From an uncultured Bacillota bacterium (lineage in GTDB: Bacteria > Bacillota > Clostridia > Caldicoprobacterales > UBA3941), in assembly GCA_937960725.1 (NCBI GenBank), contig CALGOY010000024.1:1-9702 (forward strand): 9,702 bases of DNA, written 5' to 3'. Under the pieces are notes generated by a model that was not told the origin of the DNA, made no database searches, and saw nothing but the letters and a program-made list of their open reading frames with translations. Position numbers and translations under genes: made by a program. Below are positions 1-6,342 of this stretch, one piece after another; position 1 is the stretch's first letter; each line of letters begins with the position of its first letter.

Positions 1-372
1 ACTGGGGAAGAAGAAGCTGACATGGAGGTGAGGGGAAGGGATTTAGTGACTGGCCTTCCAAAAACCTTGCGAATTACATCCTCTGAGATTATGGAGGCTT
101 TAAGGGAATCTGTTAACAGCATTGTAGATGCTATAAAATTGACTTTGGAGAAGACGCCGCCGGAGCTTGCTTCCGATATAATGGATAAGGGTATTATGCT
201 TACTGGTGGCGGTGCTCTACTCAACGGTTTAGATGAATTAGTCAGACAAGAGACAGGAATGCCTGTTCATATTTCTGAAAATGCTTTAGATTGCGTAGCA
301 TTAGGGGCTGGACGCATTGTAGAAGAAATAGAAACATTGAAAAAAGTAGCTTTACCAAATAGAAGTATATAA
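1..372 (+). CDS. mreB: MreB, rod-shape actin homologue (partial, C-terminal part)
   Basis: This is the C-terminal 123 codons of MreB; the gene is open to the window edge, so its start lies upstream. MreB is a bacterial actin that forms membrane-bound filaments under the inner membrane and orients the lateral-wall synthesis machinery. The visible part begins in the acidic stretch followed by [14 protein letters not shown], typical of MreB subdomain II. It carries the actin-superfamily adenosine-binding motif [11 protein letters not shown] at visible residues 67-77. The C-terminal D-C-V-A-L-G-A-G-R segment is also normal for MreB. It ends in TAA immediately followed by TAG, a tandem stop. mreC starts 15 bases after the TAA. 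The cell-shape context favours MreB over the paralogue Mbl, although the C-terminal part alone does not fully separate them. Confidence 0.95.
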   Translation, partial: TGEEEADMEVRGRDLVTGLPKTLRITSSEIMEALRESVNSIVDAIKLTLEKTPPELASDIMDKGIMLTGGGALLNGLDELVRQETGMPVHISENALDCVALGAGRIVEEIETLKKVALPNRSI

Positions 373-373
373 T

Positions 374-381
374 AGGGGGTG
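374..381 (+). promoter_or_regulatory. Ribosome binding site that fixes the mreC start
   Basis: AGGGGGTG differs by one base from the ideal AGGAGGTG. It lies 6 bases before GTG 388. The upstream GTG at 379-381 is part of this site and so cannot be the start used with it. The site also overlaps the second mreB stop codon. Confidence 0.75.
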
Positions 382-387
382 CGAAAA

Positions 388-1245
388 GTGCCCCGATTTT
401 TTAAGAAGTTTTCTTTGATAATTATAATAGTTATTTCAATTGCCTTAGTTGTGCTTATGTTCTCTACATCTAATAGCCGGGATAGGATGACTGCCCTAGA
501 AGGCTTTGTCGGCCAAATTGTGGCTCCCTTTCAAAGGGGATTGTATACTGTATCATCGACTGTATATAACTTTTTTTCTGAGATTGATGAGCGCAGAAAT
601 ATGAAGGGCAATTATGAGGCCTTAAAAGAAAAAGTAGCCCACTTAGAGAAGGAACTGGTCAAATTAGAGGAGTTGGAGAAGGAGAACAAGAGGTTAAAGG
701 AACTCCTTAGATTTGCAGACCAGAATGAAGAGTTTATTGTAACTGGAGCTCGGGTTATTGCTAAAAATCCGGGGAATTGGTTTAACCTAATTACTATCGA
801 TAAGGGAGAAAAGGACGGAATATCTGTAAATATGGCAGTTGTCACCGAGAAAGGCTTGGTAGGGCGGGTAGTTGAAGTTGCAGAAAACTGGTCCAAAGTG
901 CGGACAATCGTCGATGGTCAAAGCGCAGTGAGTGCAATAATACAGAGAAACAGAGATAATGGTATTGTTAAGGGAAATAATAGTTTAGTTATGGAAGACG
1001 GAATGTGCAGAATGATTTATCTTCCAGAAGATTCCAGTGTTGTTGAAGGTGATAAGGTTATCACCTCCGGATTGGGCGATATATTTCCGAAGGGTATTTA
1101 TATCGGCGAGGTAAAAGAAGTAATAAAAGAAGAGAGAAATCTTTACAAGACCGCCATCATTGAACCAGGAGTAGATTTTCAGAGATTAGAAGAGGTTTTG
1201 GTGGTTGTGTCTAGCAGAGAATATAGTGAAACAAATGCAGATTAA
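388..1245 (+). CDS. mreC: MreC, rod shape-determining protein
   Basis: MreC is a bitopic membrane protein whose extracellular domain activates PBP2/RodA and links them to MreB and MreD. I chose the GTG at 388 (285 aa) over the in-frame GTG at 379. The ribosome binding site AGGGGGTG at 374-381 overlaps the upstream GTG but is correctly spaced, by 6 bases, from 388. Residues about 8-25 form one membrane anchor after a basic F-F-K-K start. Residues about 64-108 are a heptad-like Leu/Lys/Glu coiled coil used for dimerisation. Residues about 119-274 are the beta-rich MreC domain, with the signature I-T-S-G-L-G-D-I-F-P-K-G-I-Y-I-G at 225-240. Length is normal for the family. It lies between mreB and mreD, 13 bases before the mreD start. 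Family membership is seen from sequence; the partner roles are family knowledge. Confidence 0.95.
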   Translation: MPRFFKKFSLIIIIVISIALVVLMFSTSNSRDRMTALEGFVGQIVAPFQRGLYTVSSTVYNFFSEIDERRNMKGNYEALKEKVAHLEKELVKLEELEKENKRLKELLRFADQNEEFIVTGARVIAKNPGNWFNLITIDKGEKDGISVNMAVVTEKGLVGRVVEVAENWSKVRTIVDGQSAVSAIIQRNRDNGIVKGNNSLVMEDGMCRMIYLPEDSSVVEGDKVITSGLGDIFPKGIYIGEVKEVIKEERNLYKTAIIEPGVDFQRLEEVLVVVSSREYSETNAD

Positions 1246-1258
1246 AGGGTGGTCTCAA

Positions 1259-1756
1259 ATGAAGGAATGTATTATATTGGGAATATTGGTGCTTAACATC
1301 GTGCTGCAGTCATCGGTGTTCCCTTTTTTGCAGATTGATAACATAATCTTCGATTCTCTGCTGACATTAGTGGTATCGTTTTCCCTTATAGCAGGAAATC
1401 CAACGGGGGCAGTAGTTGGATTTGTAGGGGGCTTGTTACAGGACATATTATTTGGAAATAATATAGGGCTTTATACTCTGCAATACATGCTTATAGGCTA
1501 TATAGTAGGGCTTGCATATATGAAAGTTTATATAGATCGCTTGATAGTTCCAGTTGTTTTTGCAGCCTTTTCAAGTATTTTAAAGCAAACAATAGTGCTT
1601 ATATATAATTTTTTTATGCAAATCGATATACCCCTGGATGAAGCTCTATACAAAATTATAATACCGGAGCTTTTATATACTATTGCTTTGATGCCTATAG
1701 TATTTGCCTTAATTCGCAATCTATATAGACATAAATTTATGAGGCATAAGCTATAG
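1259..1756 (+). CDS. mreD: MreD, rod shape-determining membrane protein
   Basis: MreD is a small polytopic membrane protein of the elongasome that partners MreC. The protein is 165 aa, the usual length. It is almost entirely hydrophobic, with about five membrane segments (roughly residues 4-24, 30-46, 50-65, 72-118 in one or two passes, and 133-152). It carries the family's glycine-rich G-G-L-L-Q-D-I-L-F-G motif at 57-66, and the C-terminus is basic. The start is ATG 1259, 6 bases after an AGGGTGG ribosome binding site at 1246-1252. The frame is also open upstream to a TTG at 1205, but that start would overlap mreC and has no suitable site. The gene closes the mreBCD group; a hairpin terminator follows about 70 bases downstream. 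Confidence 0.92.
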   Translation: MKECIILGILVLNIVLQSSVFPFLQIDNIIFDSLLTLVVSFSLIAGNPTGAVVGFVGGLLQDILFGNNIGLYTLQYMLIGYIVGLAYMKVYIDRLIVPVVFAAFSSILKQTIVLIYNFFMQIDIPLDEALYKIIIPELLYTIALMPIVFALIRNLYRHKFMRHKL

Positions 1757-1811
1757 CAAATATTAATACGGATAAGTTTAGCTGCCAAAAATTATAAATA
1801 AATTTGCTATA
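1752..1811. repeat. 10-bp perfect inverted repeat after mreD
   Basis: TATAGCAAAT at 1752-1761 is the exact reverse complement of ATTTGCTATA at 1802-1811, with 40 bases between. The left arm includes the mreD stop codon. A third copy of the core ATTTGCTA lies at 1849-1856, just after the terminator. The region is very AT-rich, so chance is a real alternative. I see no gene in the 160-base gap. Confidence 0.4.
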
Positions 1812-1826
1812 TTATAATATTAAAAT

Positions 1827-1848
1827 AGAGGTGCAATGCCTCTTTTTT
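1827..1848 (+). terminator. Intrinsic terminator after mreD
   Basis: A short stem AGAGG (1827-1831) pairs with CCTCT (1839-1843), extended inward by a T-G wobble pair around a 5-base loop. A run of six T follows at 1843-1848. AAAA before the stem could pair with the T tract. The stem is short, so termination may be partial, allowing some read-through from mreBCD into the PBP2 gene. Confidence 0.7.
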
Positions 1849-1900
1849 ATTTGCTAAAATCATGATAAAATAACTAATAAAATGACTATATCATACAGAT

Positions 1901-1910
1901 GGGAGAAGGT
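1901..1910 (+). promoter_or_regulatory. Ribosome binding site supporting the TTG start of PBP2
   Basis: GGGAGAAGGT lies 6 bases before TTG 1917. No ATG in the same frame has a comparable site nearby, and the protein starts normally from this TTG with a short basic tail before the membrane anchor. Confidence 0.65.
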
Positions 1911-1916
1911 TGAATA

Positions 1917-4295
1917 TTGAAGCTACTAGAAAAACTAAAAAATAGATACGTTCAATTTGCAATTATATGTACCATTGGTTTTTCTATCTTGGCTTTCCAA
2001 CTTTCCTATTTAACTGTGGAAAAGGGAGAAGAACTCTACGCAGAATCATTAAATCGACAAAGAGTGGAATTGAAGCTGAGGGGAAATAGAGGGAACATTT
2101 TGGATAGATATGGAATTCCAGTTGCCGTTAATAACCAGATTTATGCTGTCCAGTTAAATAGGCGGCAGTTTCCTACTGATCATGAGGAAATAAATAACGT
2201 ACTTCTTAAATTTTTAGATATCATATATAAAAATGGCGATGAGGATACCCTCATAGACAGCATACCAATCAAAATCAGAGAAGGGGCGCACAGTTTAAAA
2301 GATAAAGGAAAATTCTATTATATCTGGGAAGATGAAGAGCCTGATGTACGCAAGGAACGCTATAACAAGTGGGCTAACCGAATTGGCGTAAAAAGGGAAA
2401 TGACTGCGGATGAAATGATGGAGTATTTGAGGGAGCGATATAAAATTGACGAAAGCATATCTGATGAAATGGCTAGGAGGATCGCTTGCATCCGCCTTGA
2501 AATTTATATGAGAAGGTTTACCCAATACGAGCCTATTCCCATTGCATCAGAAATAAGCTATGAAACCTTGATTGAACTGGAAACCTTTGCATCAGAACTG
2601 CCGGGTATTCAGACTACGGTAGAGAGCGGTCGTTACTATCCAATGGGAGAGACAATGGCCCATATAGTGGGCTATATAGGTAGTATACAGGAGGAGCAGG
2701 TAGAGCAGTACAAAGAACAGGGATATGATATATCGAGGGATAAAATCGGACAAGTTGGGATTGAAGCTTATGGAGAGAAATGGCTAACTGGCAGTACAAA
2801 AGACCGGCAAGGAAAGCTAGTAGCTGAAGTAGACTCAAATGGAAAGGTAATCCGAGTACTTGAAGAGGTAGCTCCTCAGAATGGAGATAATATTGTGCTA
2901 ACCATAGATAGCCAGCTGCAAAATGCTGTATTTAGTATTTTGGAAGAGGAAATTGCTAAGATGAGGCAAGGGCTAGGGCCTTACAAAAACAATGTAGCTC
3001 CCCTTGCAGAGGAAGGTGCTGCAGTAGTTTTAGATGTTAACACTGGAGAGATATTGGCCATGGTCAGCTATCCCTCCTTTGATCCTAACAGTCCTAAAAA
3101 AGAAGGAAATCAATTTGCTCTAGCCTTCCAGGGAGGAATGATACCGGGATCAGTTTTCAAAATGTTGATCGGAGTAGCAGGCTTGATGGAGGGTGAAATT
3201 ACTGTAAATGAGAGAATATATGACCACGGAAGATATACGAAATACGATTCTGTAAACGGACCCAGATGCTGGAGGGCAGGAGGGCATGGCTATGAGAATT
3301 TGTCGGATGCATTAAAGCATTCCTGCAACTACTTTTTCTATGAGGTTGCAGATCGACTGGGGGTTGATGCTATAAATAAGTGGGCTACTTTGTATGGTCT
3401 TGATGGACAAACTGGGTTAGAGATATTATCGCCGGAGGCAGATAAAAATGTAATACCAGGAAGAGAGACAAAAGTAGAAGCGGAAAGAGGTAACATGAGG
3501 ACTTTGATAATTAGAATTATGAGAAGATATGGATACTTTGGCGATACACTTACAGACGAGCAGAAGGAATTGGTAGACCGGCTAATAGATTTTCCGCTGT
3601 CGGAGGATCGCTCTGCTAAATCAGGTCTTGAGGAAATAGAGGCTATAGCCGATATGCTGAGGGAGATGGGTTATACTGAAAATGCCAGCCAAGCGGCTGC
3701 TGAGATAAGAACTAACGTTTTGCGTAGTTATAAGAGATGGACCCCTTCAGACACTATAATGACTGGAATAGGGCAGCGATATACTATTGTTAGTCCTTTA
3801 AGTGTAGCAAGATATATAGCAGCTTTAGTAAATGGTGGGAAGGTTCTAAGAACTCAGGTAGTAAAAGAGATAGTGGATTCAGATGGAAAGATTATTGAAA
3901 AAAGAGCGCCCGAAATTATTCGACAATTGGAAATAAACCAGGAATATACTGATGCAATTAAGGAAGGAATGTGGAGAGTAGTTAATGATGCCTCTTATGA
4001 TGGTGGTGGTGCTGGTACAGCAGTATCAATATTTAGAGACATGGACCCCCAGATAACCCTGGGGGGTAAGACGGGAACAGCGGAAGTAATTCCGACTGAT
4101 GAAAATCGCAACTATGCCTGGTTTGTTGCCTTTACTCCCTACGAAGATCCGGAAATTGCTGTAGTAGTTGCTATTCCTAACGGGAGGACCTCAGGGAATG
4201 CGGCATGGATAGCCCGAAGAATTATTGAAGAATATTATAGGCAGAAGGAACAAAGAAGAAATGAGCTAATTCAGCCGATAAATGAGCTGCAATGA
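1917..4295 (+). CDS. mrdA: Penicillin-binding protein 2 (class B transpeptidase, elongasome type)
   Basis: This is a membrane-anchored D,D-transpeptidase that crosslinks peptidoglycan outside the membrane, working with the glycosyltransferase RodA. It is 792 aa from a TTG start. Residues about 13-33 form the single membrane anchor. Residues about 55-320 are the dimerisation/pedestal domain, including R-G-N-R-G-N-I-L-D-R at 55-64 and Y-P-M-G-E-T-M-A-H-I-V-G-Y-I-G at 241-255. The transpeptidase domain has all three active-site motifs: S412-V-F-K415, S469-C-N471 and K718-T-G-T721. The protein is longer than E. coli PBP2 (633 aa). About 90 extra residues lie between S-x-N and K-T-G, mainly at 522-605, and the pedestal is also enlarged, around 105-200. 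It could be a division or sporulation PBP (SpoVD-like), but no PASTA domain is present and the mre/rodA setting favours PBP2. Confidence 0.93.
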   Translation: MKLLEKLKNRYVQFAIICTIGFSILAFQLSYLTVEKGEELYAESLNRQRVELKLRGNRGNILDRYGIPVAVNNQIYAVQLNRRQFPTDHEEINNVLLKFLDIIYKNGDEDTLIDSIPIKIREGAHSLKDKGKFYYIWEDEEPDVRKERYNKWANRIGVKREMTADEMMEYLRERYKIDESISDEMARRIACIRLEIYMRRFTQYEPIPIASEISYETLIELETFASELPGIQTTVESGRYYPMGETMAHIVGYIGSIQEEQVEQYKEQGYDISRDKIGQVGIEAYGEKWLTGSTKDRQGKLVAEVDSNGKVIRVLEEVAPQNGDNIVLTIDSQLQNAVFSILEEEIAKMRQGLGPYKNNVAPLAEEGAAVVLDVNTGEILAMVSYPSFDPNSPKKEGNQFALAFQGGMIPGSVFKMLIGVAGLMEGEITVNERIYDHGRYTKYDSVNGPRCWRAGGHGYENLSDALKHSCNYFFYEVADRLGVDAINKWATLYGLDGQTGLEILSPEADKNVIPGRETKVEAERGNMRTLIIRIMRRYGYFGDTLTDEQKELVDRLIDFPLSEDRSAKSGLEEIEAIADMLREMGYTENASQAAAEIRTNVLRSYKRWTPSDTIMTGIGQRYTIVSPLSVARYIAALVNGGKVLRTQVVKEIVDSDGKIIEKRAPEIIRQLEINQEYTDAIKEGMWRVVNDASYDGGGAGTAVSIFRDMDPQITLGGKTGTAEVIPTDENRNYAWFVAFTPYEDPEIAVVVAIPNGRTSGNAAWIARRIIEEYYRQKEQRRNELIQPINELQ

Positions 4296-4342
4296 TTAGA
4301 AATATTAAATTTATTGAAGTATTTGCAGGATTTTAGAATTAT

Positions 4343-4371
4343 TTGACGAATAAAATTAGAAAGAATATAGG
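4343..4371 (+). promoter_or_regulatory. Sigma-A-type promoter for minCDE
   Basis: TTGACG (-35, 4343-4348) is separated by exactly 17 bases from TATAGG (-10, 4366-4371). The -35 matches five of six consensus positions and the -10 four of six. Transcription would start near 4378, about 24 bases before the minC ATG. This is the best canonical promoter in the window. No terminator is visible between the PBP2 gene and this promoter, so read-through from upstream is also possible. Confidence 0.7.
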
Positions 4372-4387
4372 CTAGAAGTGTGTTGCG

Positions 4388-4393
4388 AAGGAG
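4388..4393 (+). promoter_or_regulatory. Ribosome binding site that fixes the minC start
   Basis: AAGGAG lies 8 bases before ATG 4402. The frame stays open upstream to a GTG at 4378, but that codon sits at the predicted transcription start and would have no leader or ribosome binding site. Confidence 0.75.
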
Positions 4394-4401
4394 TTCTGAA
4401 T

Positions 4402-5076
4402 ATGAATAAAGAACCGATTCTATTTAAGGGCATGTTAGACGGACTTCACATACATGTAGAACCTGATATAGGTTTGGAAACATTAAAGGAAACATTACAG
4501 AAGAAATTTAAAAAAGCAGAGAGATTTTTTGAGGGGGCATCAGTAAATTTAATTTTTTCTGGAAAAAAGTTTAGCCGCGAAGAAAAGCATGATATTTTAG
4601 GTTTTATATCCCCTCGGATAGATTTAGCTGCTGTGAAGTTTTCTGAAAATATTCGTGAAGAAAAATCTAAAACGCAGTCCTTTGATGGTATTGAAGAAGG
4701 AATGACTCGGTTCTATAGAGGTACTGTCCGAAATGGTCAGAGAATAAGCTATGAGGGAAATATAATAATCATTGGCGATGTTAATCCGGGTGGGGAAGTA
4801 GTAGCGGCAGGTAATATTGTAATATTCGGGACATTGAGGGGGATGGCCCATGCTGGAGCTGGTGGCAACCACAAGGCGATAGTGGTAGCCTTTTGCCTCC
4901 AGCCTACTCAGCTGAGAATAGGCAGTATCATCACTAGACCCCCGGAAGGAGATATAAGTCAACCATTGTATCCCGAAATAGCTTATGTAAAAGATGGAAA
5001 TTTGATTATAGAACCCTGCTGTTTAACAGGCCGCGGGAAAGAAGCTAATAGACAATATATGGGAGGAATGGACTAA
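4402..5076 (+). CDS. minC: MinC, septum site-determining inhibitor of FtsZ
   Basis: MinC is the inhibitor of FtsZ ring assembly, recruited to the membrane by MinD. The start at ATG 4402 gives 224 aa, a normal length. Residues about 4-95 are the divergent N-terminal domain that antagonises FtsZ polymers. Residues about 104-207 are the C-terminal beta-helix domain that dimerises and binds MinD. It shows the conserved run Y-R-G-T-V-R-N-G-Q at 105-113, G-D-V-N-P-G-G-E-V-V-A-A-G-N-I at 125-139 and G-T-L-R-G-M-A-H-A-G at 143-152. The R-N-G-Q stretch corresponds to the R-S-G-Q motif at the MinD contact surface. The stop overlaps the minD start by one base (TAATG), which suggests translational coupling and a shared operon. 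Confidence 0.95.
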   Translation: MNKEPILFKGMLDGLHIHVEPDIGLETLKETLQKKFKKAERFFEGASVNLIFSGKKFSREEKHDILGFISPRIDLAAVKFSENIREEKSKTQSFDGIEEGMTRFYRGTVRNGQRISYEGNIIIIGDVNPGGEVVAAGNIVIFGTLRGMAHAGAGGNHKAIVVAFCLQPTQLRIGSIITRPPEGDISQPLYPEIAYVKDGNLIIEPCCLTGRGKEANRQYMGGMD

Positions 5077-5885
5077 TGGGAGAGGTTATTGTAATTACAT
5101 CCGGAAAAGGAGGAGTCGGCAAGACCACTACTACAGCAAACATTGGAACTGCTTTAGCTATGGAGGGAAAGCAAGTAGTATTGGTAGATGCAGACATAGG
5201 TCTTAGAAATCTGGATGTAGTCATGGGATTAGAAAATAGGATAGTATATGATTTAGTAGACGTTGTAGAAGGTACATGCCGGTTGAAGCAGGCTTTAATA
5301 AAAGATAAGCGGTTTAATGGACTTTTTCTATTGCCTGCCGCCCAAACTAAAGATAAAACGGCTATATCTCCTAAACAGATGCAGGAACTATCTAAAGAAT
5401 TGAAAGAGCAGTTCGATTATGTATTGATAGATTGTCCCGCGGGCATTGAGCGGGGATTTAAAAATGCTATAGCTGGAGCAGATAAAGCGATTATAGTAAC
5501 TATTCCAGAGGTTTCTGCTGTAAGGGATGCAGATCGAATAATTGGACTTTTGTCATCTAGTGGATTATCAGATCCAATGCTTATAATCAATCGCTTGAAG
5601 ATTGATATGGTCAAACGGGGCGACATGATGGATATTGACGATACAATTGATATTTTAGGGATCGATTTGCTTGGTGTAGTTCCAGACGATGAACAAATTG
5701 TTATATCCACTAACAGGGGAGAGCCAGTAGTGAGTGAAGAGAATACTATGGCAGGACAGGCATTTCGGAATATAGCTAAGAGGCTATTAGGACAGGATGT
5801 ACCTATTATGAATTTAGAGGAGCCAGACACATTTGTGGAAAAGCTCAAACGCTTGTTCGGGCTTAATAAGAGAAAATCCTATTAG
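5076..5885 (+). CDS. minD: MinD, membrane-associated septum-site ATPase
   Basis: MinD is a ParA/MinD-family ATPase that dimerises with ATP on the membrane, carries MinC, and is released when MinE stimulates hydrolysis. It is 269 aa. The deviant Walker A motif G10-K-G-G-V-G-K16-T has both the signature Lys11 and Lys16. The A' region V-D-A-D40-I-G-L-R-N-L-D follows at 37-47, and the switch II/Walker B D119-C-P-A-G-I-E comes later. The C-terminal segment F-V-E-K-L-K-R-L-F-G-L-N-K-R-K at 253-267 is the amphipathic membrane-targeting helix. The ribosome binding site GGGAGG (5061-5066) lies inside the end of minC, 9 bases before the ATG. MinE starts 12 bases after the stop. All expected residues are present, so the protein should be functional. 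Confidence 0.97.
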   Translation: MGEVIVITSGKGGVGKTTTTANIGTALAMEGKQVVLVDADIGLRNLDVVMGLENRIVYDLVDVVEGTCRLKQALIKDKRFNGLFLLPAAQTKDKTAISPKQMQELSKELKEQFDYVLIDCPAGIERGFKNAIAGADKAIIVTIPEVSAVRDADRIIGLLSSSGLSDPMLIINRLKIDMVKRGDMMDIDDTIDILGIDLLGVVPDDEQIVISTNRGEPVVSEENTMAGQAFRNIAKRLLGQDVPIMNLEEPDTFVEKLKRLFGLNKRKSY

Positions 5886-5890
5886 GGGGG
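5884..5890 (+). promoter_or_regulatory. Ribosome binding site supporting the TTG start of minE
   Basis: AGGGGGG overlaps the last two bases of the minD stop codon and sits 7 bases before TTG 5898. The tight link to minD termination suggests re-initiation by the same ribosomes. Confidence 0.7.
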
Positions 5891-5897
5891 AAAGTAT

Positions 5898-6188
5898 TTG
5901 TTTGATTTATTTAAATTTCTGGGAAAAGATGAAAGTCCCAGCAAAGATATTGCAAAAGAACGGTTGAAGTTAGTACTAATACACGATAGGGCAAATGTTT
6001 CTCCGAAATTTTTAGATATGGTTAAAGGAGATATCGTTAAGGTAATGTCTGACTATGTGGAAATTGAAGAGGATAATATAGACATCCGCCTAAATAGAGT
6101 TCCAAAGGACGATAATACCTTTGGTTCTGCGTTAGTTGCTAATATTCCTATTCGCAAGGTGAAAAAAATAGGTAAAAATATAGGATGA
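5898..6188 (+). CDS. minE: MinE, topological specificity factor for MinCD
   Basis: MinE displaces MinC from MinD and stimulates the MinD ATPase, giving the pole-to-pole or zonal pattern that leaves midcell free for division. The protein is 96 aa, slightly longer than E. coli MinE (88 aa). The N-terminal M-F-D-L-F-K-F-L fits the membrane-binding amphipathic tip. The anti-MinCD segment includes A-K-E-R-L-K-L-V-L-I-H-D-R at 19-31. The rest is the dimeric topological specificity domain, ending with a basic tail. The start is TTG 5898, with the strong site AGGGGGG at 5884-5890 placed 7 bases before it. MinE is common in Clostridia and absent from Bacillus subtilis. A terminator hairpin begins 29 bases after the stop. 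Confidence 0.93.
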   Translation: MFDLFKFLGKDESPSKDIAKERLKLVLIHDRANVSPKFLDMVKGDIVKVMSDYVEIEEDNIDIRLNRVPKDDNTFGSALVANIPIRKVKKIGKNIG

Positions 6189-6216
6189 GCAAGCTTGAGC
6201 TGGGTAGGGATGGGGG

Positions 6217-6257
6217 TAGGTAGGCCTTTATTGTAAACTGGAGGTCTGCCTATTTTT
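6217..6257 (+). terminator. Intrinsic terminator after minE
   Basis: TAGGTAGGCC (6217-6226) pairs with GGTCTGCCTA (6243-6252) to give a 10-bp stem with two G-T wobbles. The loop is 16 bases, itself able to form a small TTTA/TAAA hairpin. TTTTT follows directly at 6253-6257. It ends the minCDE transcript just before the rodA promoter. Confidence 0.8.
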
Positions 6258-6285
6258 ATATAAAAACTTACTGCTTTTAATCCTA

Positions 6286-6314
6286 TTTTAATCTTAGTAT
6301 ATGTATGATATAAT
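6286..6314 (+). promoter_or_regulatory. Extended -10 promoter for rodA-mgsA
   Basis: A perfect TATAAT at 6309-6314 is preceded by TGA (6306-6308), giving a full extended -10 element. The -35 position at 17-base spacing holds TTTTAA (6286-6291), a weak match, which is acceptable for extended -10 promoters. Transcription would start near 6321, about 22 bases before the rodA ATG. The promoter follows directly after the minE terminator, consistent with a new transcription unit. Confidence 0.7.
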
Positions 6315-6342
6315 AAATCAGAGAAATTACTTAGGAGGAAAA

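Noticed and set aside
1205..1258. Longer MreD beginning at TTG 1205
   Set aside because: It would overlap mreC and add a hydrophilic tail with no ribosome binding site; ATG 1259 has a well-spaced site and begins directly with the first membrane segment.
1813..1818. Perfect TATAAT upstream of the PBP2 gene
   Set aside because: No -35 box at 16-18 bases, no TG extension, and the mreD terminator lies directly downstream. In such AT-rich sequence this is likely chance.
5417..5848. Reverse-strand open frame of 143 codons opposite minD
   Set aside because: It is a shadow of the strongly conserved minD frame, with no recognisable domain; the same holds for the other reverse-strand frames across the window.
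6301..6342. Longer RodA from ATG 6301
   Set aside because: It lies upstream of the predicted transcription start and overlaps the -10 box; ATG 6343 has AGGAGG just before it.
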